Assembly (NCBI GenBank): GCA_028281425.1
Contig: JANQJX010000050.1
Location: 1-7,670, forward strand
Reading direction: 5' to 3'
Source: Simkania sp.
GTDB taxonomy: Bacteria > Chlamydiota > Chlamydiia > Chlamydiales > Simkaniaceae
DNA: 7,670 bases
Positions 1 through 7,112 of this stretch are shown here, in pieces (positions within the stretch are counted from its first letter, which is position 1; each line of letters opens with the position of its first letter). Both the position numbers and the translations under genes were made by a program. The notes below the pieces were generated by a model, which saw only the letters and a list, made by a program, of their open reading frames with translations, was not told where the DNA came from and did not search any database.

Positions 1-10
1 GTCGCTAGAG

Positions 11-754
11 TTGAAGATTTGCAGATCAAGAAAAGGAAAAAATCGTTTGTCTAAACAAGAATTAAGTTCTATTAATTGTCCATTTAAAGGGATGGCTTAT
101 TTTGCTTTTCGTCCTTATCTTTGGATGGCCCCTTTAAGCGCAGCTGCTTTCACACTGATTGTGATGATTGCTCTATTTATCGGGATTGCTTATTTTAGTT
201 GGCCAAGTCAAGATATGGGCTGGCTTTCTTACTTATGGGATATCTTAAAATCTTTTGGAATTGCATCTCTTGCAATTCTTTTGCTTTGGGTCACTCTATT
301 TCCCATGATTCTCAATGTTGCATTTGAGAAGATGTGTGGAAAAATTTTAAGAGAGAAAGGGGAGAAAATAGATTCAGAAGGGCTTCTTTCAGCTGCAATT
401 TCAAGCATTTATGTCATTTTCCGCACTTTAGGATGGCGTCTTTTTTGGCCAATAAGTGCTTTTTTAAGTCTCTTTTTTTTTGGACCTCTTGCAATTCTTC
501 TTGCTCATATAGGGATGGGACACATTGCAATGATCGATGGAATTGATCTTTCCTTATCTGTTCAAGGAAGTGATAGGAAAAAGCGTATTGCAATGATGAA
601 AGAGCGTTCCAGAGATATTTTTATTTGTGGTCTTATTGCTGGACTGCTTAGCTTGATCTTATCTATCACAATCATTGGATGGGTTTTTTGGCTTCCTGGC
701 ATGTACGCTGGGAGTGTTTTATGGACAATGCATTGGAAACACTCTAGAGCTTAG
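11..754 (+). CDS. Multi-spanning membrane protein, EI24/CysZ-like
   Basis: A 247-residue integral membrane protein of unproven function. About four to five hydrophobic segments are visible, near residues 38-63, 82-104, 143-173, 203-226 and 228-240, separated by short charged loops. The layout recalls the EI24/CysZ family: an N-terminal FKGMAYFAFRP stretch just before the first membrane segment, a hydrophilic middle, and a basic KKRIAMMKERSRD loop before a C-terminal hairpin rich in Gly, Pro and Trp. In that family CysZ is a sulfate permease, but transport is not inferred here. The frame is open to the left edge with no upstream stop. The first codon used is a TTG; the first ATG is at 92, too close to the membrane segment to be attractive. 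The true start may therefore lie outside the window. The gene converges on aroC and overlaps it by 11 bases. A run of nine T at 473-481 lies inside the reading frame. Confidence 0.72.
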   Translation: MKICRSRKGKNRLSKQELSSINCPFKGMAYFAFRPYLWMAPLSAAAFTLIVMIALFIGIAYFSWPSQDMGWLSYLWDILKSFGIASLAILLLWVTLFPMILNVAFEKMCGKILREKGEKIDSEGLLSAAISSIYVIFRTLGWRLFWPISAFLSLFFFGPLAILLAHIGMGHIAMIDGIDLSLSVQGSDRKKRIAMMKERSRDIFICGLIAGLLSLILSITIIGWVFWLPGMYAGSVLWTMHWKHSRA

Positions 755-1847
755 AAGAGCGATGCATTAAAAGGGCATCAACAAGAACGAGAGCGGTCAT
801 GGCTTCGACAATAGGAACCGCTCGCAGAGTAACGCAAGGGTCATGGCGAGATCCTTTAGGAAGGATAAAATCTTTTTTCTTTTTTTCAAGATCAAGAGTT
901 TCTTGTTTTTTTTCAATACTCGATGTGGGTTTAAAAGCCACTCGAAACACAAGAGGCATCCCATTTGAGATACCACCAAGTGTCCCTCCTGAAACATTTG
1001 TTTTTGTTTCTACATGGGAAGAGGGGTTTAAAGTAAACGTATCGTTATGTTCAGACCCTTTCATTTTTGCAGCAGCAAATCCAGTCCCTATTTCGAAACC
1101 TTTTGTTGCTGGGAGGCTCATCATTGCCTTGGAGAGATTTGCTTCAAGCTTTTCATAAACAGGATCTCCAAGGCCGGTAGGAAGATGCGTTGTCATACAT
1201 TCAATGATCCCTCCAAGAGAGTCTTTTTCTTGCTTGATTTTTAAAATAGCCTCCATAATCGATGAACTTGCTTTTTCATCAGGACACTGAATGGGGCTTT
1301 TATCTTTTTGAGTACGTATGGTTTTGACGTCCTGATGATTTGTTTTTTTAATGCCAATCCCACCTACTTCGTAAATATAGGCAACAAGATCAATATTGGA
1401 GAGGAGGAGAATTTTTTTTGCAATAGCACCTGCTGCAACGCGACAAGCTGTTTCTCTAGCAGAAGAGCGTCCTCCCCCTCGGTAATCAAAAATGCCATAT
1501 TTTTCTAGGTAAGTAAAATTGGCATGTCCAGGACGTAATAAATTTTTAATAGGCTCATATTTTTTTGAATCCACATTCTTGTTTTCGATGAGAATTGCAA
1601 TAGGAGCACCTGTTGTTTTGCCTTCAAAAAGTCCTGAGATAATTTTAGCTTCGTCCGGTTCTTTACGTGGTGTTGTATAGGCAGTTCCCCCTTGTCTTTT
1701 TTTTAAGTCTTTATTGATATCGCTTGCATCAAGAGGAAGATTTGAGGGACATCCATCAATAACTACCCCAATGGCAATTCCATGAGATTCTCCAAATGTT
1801 GTCATGCGAAAAATCTTTCCAAAAGTATTACTTCCCATAGGATCCAT
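744..1847 (-). CDS. aroC: Chorismate synthase AroC
   Basis: Catalyses the last common step, 5-enolpyruvylshikimate-3-phosphate to chorismate, using reduced FMN, in the cytoplasm. Family signatures are all visible in the 367 residues: GESHG at 19-23 with catalytic His22, KRQGG at 50-54, RPGHAN at 105-110 with the second catalytic His108, YRGGGRSSARETACRVAAGA at 122-141, LPTGLGDPVYEKL near 222-234, SGGTLGGISNG at 286-296 and RHDPC at 334-338. Length is normal for the bacterial enzyme. Two starts compete: the ATG at 1847, overlapping aroK by 20 bases, or the ATG at 1838 (MGSNTFGK), which matches the usual N-terminus better and overlaps by 11. Neither has a good ribosome binding site, so translational coupling to aroK is likely. 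It is the last gene of the aroA-aroK-aroC unit and ends against a convergent membrane-protein gene without a visible terminator. Confidence 0.97.
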   Translation of the reverse strand: MDPMGSNTFGKIFRMTTFGESHGIAIGVVIDGCPSNLPLDASDINKDLKKRQGGTAYTTPRKEPDEAKIISGLFEGKTTGAPIAILIENKNVDSKKYEPIKNLLRPGHANFTYLEKYGIFDYRGGGRSSARETACRVAAGAIAKKILLLSNIDLVAYIYEVGGIGIKKTNHQDVKTIRTQKDKSPIQCPDEKASSSIMEAILKIKQEKDSLGGIIECMTTHLPTGLGDPVYEKLEANLSKAMMSLPATKGFEIGTGFAAAKMKGSEHNDTFTLNPSSHVETKTNVSGGTLGGISNGMPLVFRVAFKPTSSIEKKQETLDLEKKKKDFILPKGSRHDPCVTLRAVPIVEAMTALVLVDALLMHRSSKL

Positions 1848-2382
1848 TTTTCTTGAGGTGTGCTTGAAAAGACTGACATATTTGATCGATTGCTGTTTTT
1901 GTATTCATAGTTGTAATGTCAATTTGTTCAGTATTGAGGTTTTTAAAGACTTCATCTCTCTCAAGGTAAAGCCTTTCAAAAGAGCTCTCTGGATTTTTAG
2001 AATTGAGAAAGGGGGGGAGTTCATCTTGGGAAAAAATCCTTTTTTTAAGCGTTTCTTGATTGACAATAAGATAGATGAGAAAGCCATTTTGTTCTAAAGA
2101 TTCAACATTTTTAGTGAGCATCATGGCTCCTCCTCCAACAGCAATGACTGAGTTTTGTACATCTTGAAGAGATTGAATTGCTTCATATTCAAGAGAACGA
2201 AACCCAATAGGACCCACTTCTTTGAAAATTTTTCGGCAGCTCAGGCTTGTCTTTCGATGGATATGGTAGAGTTCTTCAATTAGAACATCAGTATCGATGA
2301 AAGCCCTTTTGAGTTTTTCAGCAATTTTTTTCCCAAGGATGGTTTTCCCACATCCTTTGATGCCAAATAAAACTAAATTCAT
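1828..2382 (-). CDS. aroK: Shikimate kinase (AroK/AroL type)
   Basis: Phosphorylates shikimate at the 3-hydroxyl with ATP, the fifth pathway step. The 184-residue length is typical. The Walker A loop GIKGCGKT is at residues 7-14, the DTD shikimate and Mg-binding motif at 30-32, the substrate Arg at 62 in GFR, the GGG motif at 83-85, the lid region from Arg115 through LPPFL, and the nucleotide-side YLER with Arg142. The residue before the GFR motif differs from the common GExGFR (here VGPIGFR), a minor oddity. Its ATG overlaps the aroA stop as ATGA, and the AGGAAG at 2387-2392, inside the end of aroA, is a good ribosome binding site. The lid region is encoded through a tract of seven C on the coding strand (2011-2017), unusual in this AT-rich sequence. 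Chlamydial annotation often calls this gene aroL; sequence alone does not separate the names. Confidence 0.95.
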   Translation of the reverse strand: MNLVLFGIKGCGKTILGKKIAEKLKRAFIDTDVLIEELYHIHRKTSLSCRKIFKEVGPIGFRSLEYEAIQSLQDVQNSVIAVGGGAMMLTKNVESLEQNGFLIYLIVNQETLKKRIFSQDELPPFLNSKNPESSFERLYLERDEVFKNLNTEQIDITTMNTKTAIDQICQSFQAHLKKNGSYGK

Positions 2383-3665
2383 GATTCTTCCTTTAAATCT
2401 ACACCTATTTTTTGGAAATCATGGGCAAAATGAGGGTATGTTTTTTTTATGCATTCAACACCTTCAATCAGACTTGTATTTTTTGCTCCAAGAGAGGCTA
2501 CACTCAAAGACATGGCAATGCGATGGTCTTGATAGCTTTTGAGACGTGCTCCTTGCAAATTAGAGGGGAAAATCACAAGCCCATCCTCTTTTTCCTTTAT
2601 ATCAGCTCCCATCTTTTTCAGCTCGCTTGCAATCGCATGAATACGGTCACTTTCCTTTTTTCTTGCAATGGCTCCGTTATAAATTTCTGTTTTCCCTTCA
2701 GCATAGCAACCGACAACCGCTAAAATGGTGATCGCATCAATGCAAACATTAATATCAATGCAAATCCCTCTGAGATATGAATTTGAATGGACATGGAGGA
2801 GACGGTTTTTTTCATCGATAGAAATTTTGGCTCCCATCTGAATTAAGATATCGATCACCTTTTTGTCACCTTGGATGTCATGGATATCGACATTTTCAAT
2901 CGTAAGCTCTGAGCGGGTGATAAGAGCAGCCACAAGGGGGTAAGCAAGAGAGCTAAAATCTCCTGGAACAGTATAATTAAATCCCTCATAATGTCCGTGA
3001 CCTGCAATTTCATAATGCGTATGATGCGTATGTCTGCAAGATAAACCCAATTTACTAAGCCAGTGTAAGGTAAGGTCAATCCACGGTTTTTCTCCAGGAT
3101 TATCGACTTGAATTTCTGTTTTTCCTTTAGCAAAAGAAGAAGCAATCAGAAGACCTGATACAGGCTGAGAATCAGAGCCCTCTAAACATGTTTTTCCTCC
3201 TTCCATCACTCCTTTGATTAAAATAGGAGCAAAACCGTTAAGACGCATACTTTTGGCAAAAATGCCAAGCCCATTTAATCCCTCCAATAGAGGTTTAACC
3301 GGACGATTGTTTCGAATAGAAACATCTCCTGTGATCACGGTATAACTCTTGATAAGAGAGGCTAGGGCTCCAACAAAACGGAGAACCTGTCCCGAATTTC
3401 CTGCGTCGATAATATTCTCTGGGCCTTTTGGTTTTCCTGAAACCCCTTTGATTTCTAAATAACTGGGATGGATTTTGACAATGGCTCCAATTTGTTTGAC
3501 TGCCTCTATCATAGCAGTTGTGTCGGGAGAAGGAAGATAGTTATGAATGGTTGTTTTTCCTTTTCCCATGAGTCCAAATAAAATCGCACGAAGTGTATGG
3601 GATTTGGAAGAAGGAACTTCTATTTTTCCTTTGAGAGGGCCGGGTTGAATACGATAATTTATCAT
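2379..3665 (-). CDS. aroA: 5-enolpyruvylshikimate-3-phosphate synthase (EPSP synthase)
   Basis: Transfers the enolpyruvyl group of PEP to shikimate-3-phosphate, step six. The 428 residues match the family length. Visible motifs: PSSKSHTLRA at 18-27 (Lys21, Ser22, Arg26 for substrate binding), GNSGQVLRF at 89-97, NRPVKPL at 120-126, SDSQ at 164-167, catalytic Asp at about 310 (CIDAIT), RKKESDR at 335-341 (Glu338, Arg341), QDHRIAMS at 379-386, and the C-terminal KKTYPHF (about Lys408). The PEP-loop motif differs from the E. coli form GNAGTAMRP: Gln93 and Phe97 replace Thr97 and Pro101. The ATG at 3665 has only a weak purine-rich AGAGAAG about 11 bases upstream. It is the first gene of a minus-strand operon leading into aroK and aroC; the promoter should lie in the AT-rich gap to its right, but no convincing one was found. 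Confidence 0.97.
   Translation of the reverse strand: MINYRIQPGPLKGKIEVPSSKSHTLRAILFGLMGKGKTTIHNYLPSPDTTAMIEAVKQIGAIVKIHPSYLEIKGVSGKPKGPENIIDAGNSGQVLRFVGALASLIKSYTVITGDVSIRNNRPVKPLLEGLNGLGIFAKSMRLNGFAPILIKGVMEGGKTCLEGSDSQPVSGLLIASSFAKGKTEIQVDNPGEKPWIDLTLHWLSKLGLSCRHTHHTHYEIAGHGHYEGFNYTVPGDFSSLAYPLVAALITRSELTIENVDIHDIQGDKKVIDILIQMGAKISIDEKNRLLHVHSNSYLRGICIDINVCIDAITILAVVGCYAEGKTEIYNGAIARKKESDRIHAIASELKKMGADIKEKEDGLVIFPSNLQGARLKSYQDHRIAMSLSVASLGAKNTSLIEGVECIKKTYPHFAHDFQKIGVDLKEES
2387..2392 (-). promoter_or_regulatory. Ribosome binding site for aroK
   Basis: AGGAAG on the minus strand, four bases before the aroK ATG and inside the last codons of aroA. It is the clearest Shine-Dalgarno match in the window and supports the start at 2382. 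With the ATGA stop/start overlap it indicates coupled translation of aroA and aroK. Confidence 0.7.
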
Positions 3666-3931
3666 GAGGCTTAAATCTTCTCTAATATAGAATAATTGTC
3701 TCGGAATGCGCTCTATTTTTCTCTTTGTCGTTATAAAATAGAATCCGTATTTAGTTCAATTATGTCTTTAATGCTTAGATTCATACAAATTAAAACAGTA
3801 AAAGGTTTTTGTTTAAAAATCTATTTTTTATTTTAGAGGGTGTGATCAAGCTTTTTAATTCCCCTATCTGGTCCACATTTCACATGCCCACGTTAGAGAA
3901 ATTCAAGCGAAACAAAGCATGCAGATTTTTT
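3666..3931. other. AT-rich intergenic region upstream of aroA
   Basis: This 266-base stretch is AT-rich with several T and A runs and no recognisable gene. It must carry the control region for aroA. One weak candidate on the minus strand is TTGAAC at 3754-3759 followed after about 17 bases by TTATAA at 3731-3736, a poor match to consensus, so I do not call it as a promoter. A 41-codon frame opens with a GTG at 3842 and runs to 3967 on the plus strand, but it resembles nothing known and its ribosome site is badly spaced. Confidence 0.4.
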
Positions 3932-4075
3932 AGAGGTGGCGTTAATGCCACGAGGCATTCAGACTAACACCCCTTCGCTAAGGTGTACGCACCTTTGCTC
4001 GGTGCTCACTTCGTATCGACGTCATTTCTACAAGTCGATGGTACGAATGGGTAGCATGGAGTTATTCATGATGCT
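3932..4075. other. GC-richer intergenic island with consecutive stem-loops
   Basis: Between aroA and aroB, base composition rises to roughly 51% GC over 3931-4060 (counted by hand), while flanking sequence is clearly more AT-rich. Three inverted repeats follow one another. GTGGC/GCCAC at 3936-3940 and 3947-3951 has a 6-base loop. AAGGTG/CACCTT at 3980-3985 and 3990-3995 has a TACG loop. A long arm has TTCGTATCGAC at 4010-4020 facing GTCGA at 4034-4038 and TACGAA at 4042-4047, with a 3-base bulge and a possible extension to 4004 and 4055. A further AGCAT/ATGCT pair (4053-4057, 4071-4075) competes with the last. No long open frame fits. It could be a small structured RNA, a leader or trailer of the aro transcripts, or a decayed mobile element. 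I do not recognise a named RNA family, and strand is unknown. Confidence 0.45.
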
Positions 4076-4120
4076 AAATTGTGAATGATGAAATTCAATC
4101 CAGCTTGAAAGCAGTTCCAA

Positions 4121-5245
4121 TTAGGGGGAGTAAAATTCAGCAACCATCCATTCAAGTGCTTCGATTAAAAGAGAAGAGGGAATCGCCTTACAGTATTCCC
4201 CTTGGAAGGGGAGAACTTTTCCAATTCCATCTAAAACAACACACCGAATAGAATCCCCTTTGTTTTTTTTATCCCGTTTCATGACCTTTAGCATAGCATG
4301 ACTTGTCACTTGCTGGCTGATTTTGAGCAAAAAACCAACATTTTTCATCAGATTATAAATTTGATCAAATTCATATTCCTTAATTTTTTTTAAATGCATA
4401 CTGATATAACTTTCAACAATAAGGCCAATTGCGATAGCCTCTCCATGAGAAAGGCGATACTCTTCAAGCGTTTCAATCGCATGACCAATTGTATGCCCAA
4501 AGTTAAGACTTCGGCGCATCCCTTTTTCTTTTAAATCGGTTTGGATGACTTTTTTTTTCACAAGGCAGCTTTCATAAATGAGTTTTTTGAGAAAGGGAAA
4601 ATCTCTTTGATCCCATAAGTTAAAATCATCAATAAACATGTCAAAAAGAAGAGAATTAAAAATGAGTCCATATTTGATGATTTCGGCTGCTCCTTCACGC
4701 ATTTGCTTATCTGGGAGAGTTTGAAGGATCGAAAGATCTATGAAAATGGCTTCTGGAGAATAAATGGTTCCAATTAGATTTTTTCCAAAAGGGGTATTCA
4801 CACCTGTTTTACCTCCAATACTAGCATCGATCATTCCCACTAAAGAAGTTGGAATCGATAAAAAAGGAACTCCTCGGCAAAAAGTTGATGCAATAAAGCC
4901 ACCTAAATCGGTGACACCCCCACCACCTATGACAATCAAAGCGCTATCTTTGCTATGATTTGCTTGAAAAAGGGCATCTTCTAGTTTTTCCTTCATTGCT
5001 CTTGTTTTGCTTTGCTCTCCTGCTGGAAAAGCATGTAAAGTGATAAGTTCCATCAAGGGTGTTAAAAAATCGAGCAGAGATTTTCCATAAAGTTTTTCTA
5101 CAGTTTGATCGGTAATAATCGCAAAACGTTTTCCTAATTTTTTGCAATGCATCAGAAAATTGGGATTCCTGAGTAGATCAAAATCAAAATAGATGGCTGT
5201 TTTGATTTCTTTCATTTTTATATTTAAATGGATCGTATGTTTCAT
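4121..5245 (-). CDS. aroB: 3-dehydroquinate synthase AroB
   Basis: Converts DAHP to 3-dehydroquinate, step two, using NAD and a divalent metal. The 374-residue length fits the family. Visible motifs: nucleotide-binding GGGGVTDLGG at 107-116, TSLVGMIDASIGGKTGVN around 133-150 (Asp139, Lys146, Asn150), GKNLIGT at 154-160, EIIKYG at 188-193, LNFGHTIGHAIE at 247-258, SHGEA at 266-270 and KRDKKN at 323-328. The presumed metal ligands are Glu188, His251 and His267, with the 16-residue spacing between the histidines that is known in characterised enzymes. The ATG at 5245 is used; Met11 (ATG at 5215) is an alternative, and neither has a ribosome binding site. The gene is divergent from aroDE and separated from aroA by a 455-base gap, so it probably has its own promoter. 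A run of nine T (4550-4558, plus strand) lies in the gene. Confidence 0.97.
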   Translation of the reverse strand: MKHTIHLNIKMKEIKTAIYFDFDLLRNPNFLMHCKKLGKRFAIITDQTVEKLYGKSLLDFLTPLMELITLHAFPAGEQSKTRAMKEKLEDALFQANHSKDSALIVIGGGGVTDLGGFIASTFCRGVPFLSIPTSLVGMIDASIGGKTGVNTPFGKNLIGTIYSPEAIFIDLSILQTLPDKQMREGAAEIIKYGLIFNSLLFDMFIDDFNLWDQRDFPFLKKLIYESCLVKKKVIQTDLKEKGMRRSLNFGHTIGHAIETLEEYRLSHGEAIAIGLIVESYISMHLKKIKEYEFDQIYNLMKNVGFLLKISQQVTSHAMLKVMKRDKKNKGDSIRCVVLDGIGKVLPFQGEYCKAIPSSLLIEALEWMVAEFYSP

Positions 5246-5281
5246 AAAATTGGCTGATATTATTTGGGTCTTTAACCTATA

Positions 5282-5310
5282 ATTTTCTATTCCTCCTGTG
5301 ACACTCTCAA
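5282..5310 (-). promoter_or_regulatory. Candidate aroB promoter
   Basis: On the minus strand TTGAGA (5305-5310) is followed after exactly 17 bases by GAAAAT (5282-5287), giving 5 of 6 and 4 of 6 matches to the sigma-70 type boxes. Transcription would start about 30 bases before the aroB ATG. An AGGAGG inside the spacer (5292-5297) has no usable start codon at the right distance. Prediction by eye only, and AT-rich DNA gives chance matches. Confidence 0.3.
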
Positions 5311-5488
5311 TCTCCTAAAGGGGATGAGGATTCCCGCGTGTCCTCTCTAATCTCAATCGTTCGTTTTTCATTGATTTTGTTTCCATTCAAGGGGTTTAAC
5401 TTTTCAGTATTGGAAAAAAATGAAGCATTCATCTCAAAAAAGCATCCATTTTGAGCAAGTCTCTTATAGGAAGAATAAAGGAGAAACC

Positions 5489-5511
5489 TCTTCTTGTAAA
5501 AGAAGATTTTT
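5489..5511 (+). terminator. Terminator-like hairpin in the aroDE leader
   Basis: TCTTCTT (5489-5495) pairs perfectly with AAGAAGA (5500-5506) around a GTAA loop, followed directly by five T. This is the form of an intrinsic terminator, though the stem is only 7 pairs with two G-C. It lies between the ATG at 5420 and the ATG at 5558 of the aroDE frame, so it could act as an attenuator if translation starts at 5558, or be mere coding sequence if it starts at 5420. Confidence 0.3.
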
Positions 5512-5557
5512 GATACTTTCGAACTTTCTTTTAAAGAAATTGGAAATTAGGTATTTA

Positions 5558-7063
5558 ATGCAGGGGAAAACATGGCTTGTCATTGTCGTTCAGGGCTCTT
5601 TAATCCATGCTAAGAAGACCATAGAGGCAGGAAATAAACAAGGAGATCTTTTTGAATTTAGACTGGATCTATTTGAGGATTTAAGAGATGTTTTAGAACT
5701 TAAAAATCAATCGACTCTTCCTGTGATTTTCACTTTAAGAACAACACATCAAGGAGGATCTTTTAAAGGATCGAAAAAAGATTATGAAAAGACCCTTTTT
5801 AAATTGTTAAACCTTAGACCTGCTTATGTGGATCTTGAATATGGGCTTCCTTTTTCTTTTATTGAAAAGATTCAAAAGAACTACCCTCATATTTCTACTA
5901 TTTATTCTTACCATCATTTTAAAAAGACTCCAGACCTTGATAAAATTTTAACTGAGCTTAGACGAGTTCCATCCCATTTTTATAAAATTGCAACTTTTGC
6001 TAATTCTTCAATAGATGCTTTACGTCTTTTACTTTTTACTCAAACAAAACGGCAAGAAAACATTCCTCTTATTGCGGTGTGCATGGGAAACCATGGACAA
6101 ATCACACGTATACTTGCTCCGGTTGTTGGGAGTTTATTTAATTATCTTCCCTTGGAAGAAAAAGAACAAACAGCTCCAGGTCAAATAGATCTTACAAGTC
6201 TCGAAAAAATTTACCACTATTCCTGTTTAAATCAAAATACAAAGATCTATGCTCTTATTGGAGATCCTGTCGATAAAAGTATTGGCCACCTTGTTCATAA
6301 TCAAGCGTTTAAAAAACTTGGGGAAAATAGGGTTTATGTTAAAATAAAACTGGAAGGAAAAGAGGTACCTTCTTTTTTCTCTTTGATGAAAAAGCTTCCT
6401 TTTTATGGATTGAGTGTGACGATGCCCTTGAAAGAGAAACTCCAGGTCTATTTGGCTGAGATCGATGTTAAGGCAAAAAAAATTGGTGCAGTCAATACTT
6501 TAGCTTTAAAGCAGGGAAAATGGAAGGGATTTAATACAGATGCAAAGGGTGCTTTAGATGCAATTGAGACGCACTTAAGCGTTTATCAAAAGAAAATGGT
6601 TGTTTTAGGAGCTGGAGGAACAGCTAAAGCCGTTACTTTTGAAGCTCTTCAGAGAGGGGCTCAAGTTCTTTTAGTCAATCGAAGTGGTGAAAAGGCCAAA
6701 GAGCTTGCGCTTTATTTGGGTTGCCGTTTTTCTGCTTTAGATACATGGGACGGAAGAGGATATGATATTTTAGTGAATACAACTTCAGTTGGAATGGCTC
6801 CTAAGACCCATGTTTCACCTATCCCAAAGAGTCATATTGAACCTCGTGCACTGGTTTTTGATGCTATTTTTAATCCTAAGGAGACGAAGCTCCTTTTTCT
6901 AGCTTTTCAGAAAGGATGCCAAATTGTTTATGGGTTTGAAATGTTTGCAAAACAAGCCATTGGGCAGCTCGAAATTTGGCTTGATGAAAATCAAGATCAA
7001 AAAGCTCTTTTTTCGATGATTGAGAAAATTTACCAAAACTTTTTCCCAAAAAAAACCATCTAA
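5558..7063 (+). CDS. aroDE: Bifunctional 3-dehydroquinate dehydratase / shikimate dehydrogenase
   Basis: One polypeptide carrying steps three and four. From the chosen start it has 501 residues. Residues about 5-220 form a type I dehydroquinase: Glu33 and Arg35 in EFRLD, Arg61 in FTLRT, Glu94 in DLE, His119 in SYHHFKKTP, Schiff-base Lys143 in YKIATF, Arg184 in GQITR, and TAPGQI with Thr205 and Gln209. Residues about 229-501 form an AroE domain: GDPVDKSIGH (Ser241), SVTMPLKE with catalytic Lys292, GAVNT with Asn313, GFNTD with Asp328, NADP-binding GAGGTAKAV from 351, the NR pair at 374-375, NTTSVGM at 407-413 and Gln466. Thr205 replaces the usual Ser, and Gly243 replaces the second shikimate-binding Ser. 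The frame also allows an ATG at 5420, adding 46 basic residues with no domain. The start at 5558, with TTAGG just upstream, puts the first strand (TWLVIVVQG) at the N-terminus and brings the length nearer to chlamydial relatives. Divergent from aroB. Confidence 0.95.
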   Translation: MQGKTWLVIVVQGSLIHAKKTIEAGNKQGDLFEFRLDLFEDLRDVLELKNQSTLPVIFTLRTTHQGGSFKGSKKDYEKTLFKLLNLRPAYVDLEYGLPFSFIEKIQKNYPHISTIYSYHHFKKTPDLDKILTELRRVPSHFYKIATFANSSIDALRLLLFTQTKRQENIPLIAVCMGNHGQITRILAPVVGSLFNYLPLEEKEQTAPGQIDLTSLEKIYHYSCLNQNTKIYALIGDPVDKSIGHLVHNQAFKKLGENRVYVKIKLEGKEVPSFFSLMKKLPFYGLSVTMPLKEKLQVYLAEIDVKAKKIGAVNTLALKQGKWKGFNTDAKGALDAIETHLSVYQKKMVVLGAGGTAKAVTFEALQRGAQVLLVNRSGEKAKELALYLGCRFSALDTWDGRGYDILVNTTSVGMAPKTHVSPIPKSHIEPRALVFDAIFNPKETKLLFLAFQKGCQIVYGFEMFAKQAIGQLEIWLDENQDQKALFSMIEKIYQNFFPKKTI

Positions 7064-7076
7064 CCCAAATTTATCA

Positions 7077-7091
7077 CTTGTAGCAGCAAAT
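7077..7091 (+). repeat. Left arm of a 15-base inverted repeat
   Basis: CTTGTAGCAGCAAAT lies 13 bases after the aroDE stop. Its reverse complement recurs at 7366-7380 with one mismatch (14 of 15). The two arms bound a 304-base segment. No flanking target-site duplication was seen. Confidence 0.6.
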
Positions 7092-7112
7092 CTTCGAAGT
7101 TTCATTAGAGGG

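Noticed and set aside
799..1158. 119-codon plus-strand ORF within aroC
   Set aside because: It is the antisense shadow of a clearly conserved chorismate synthase gene.
3842..3967. GTG-started 41-codon plus-strand frame in the aroA-aroB gap
   Set aside because: The purine-rich AGAGGG upstream is only one base from the start, the product resembles nothing known, and the frame crosses the first stem-loop.
5292..5297. Perfect AGGAGG on the minus strand upstream of aroB
   Set aside because: There is no ATG, GTG or TTG at 5-12 bases, and it is 46 bases from the aroB start; it more likely lies in the promoter spacer by chance.
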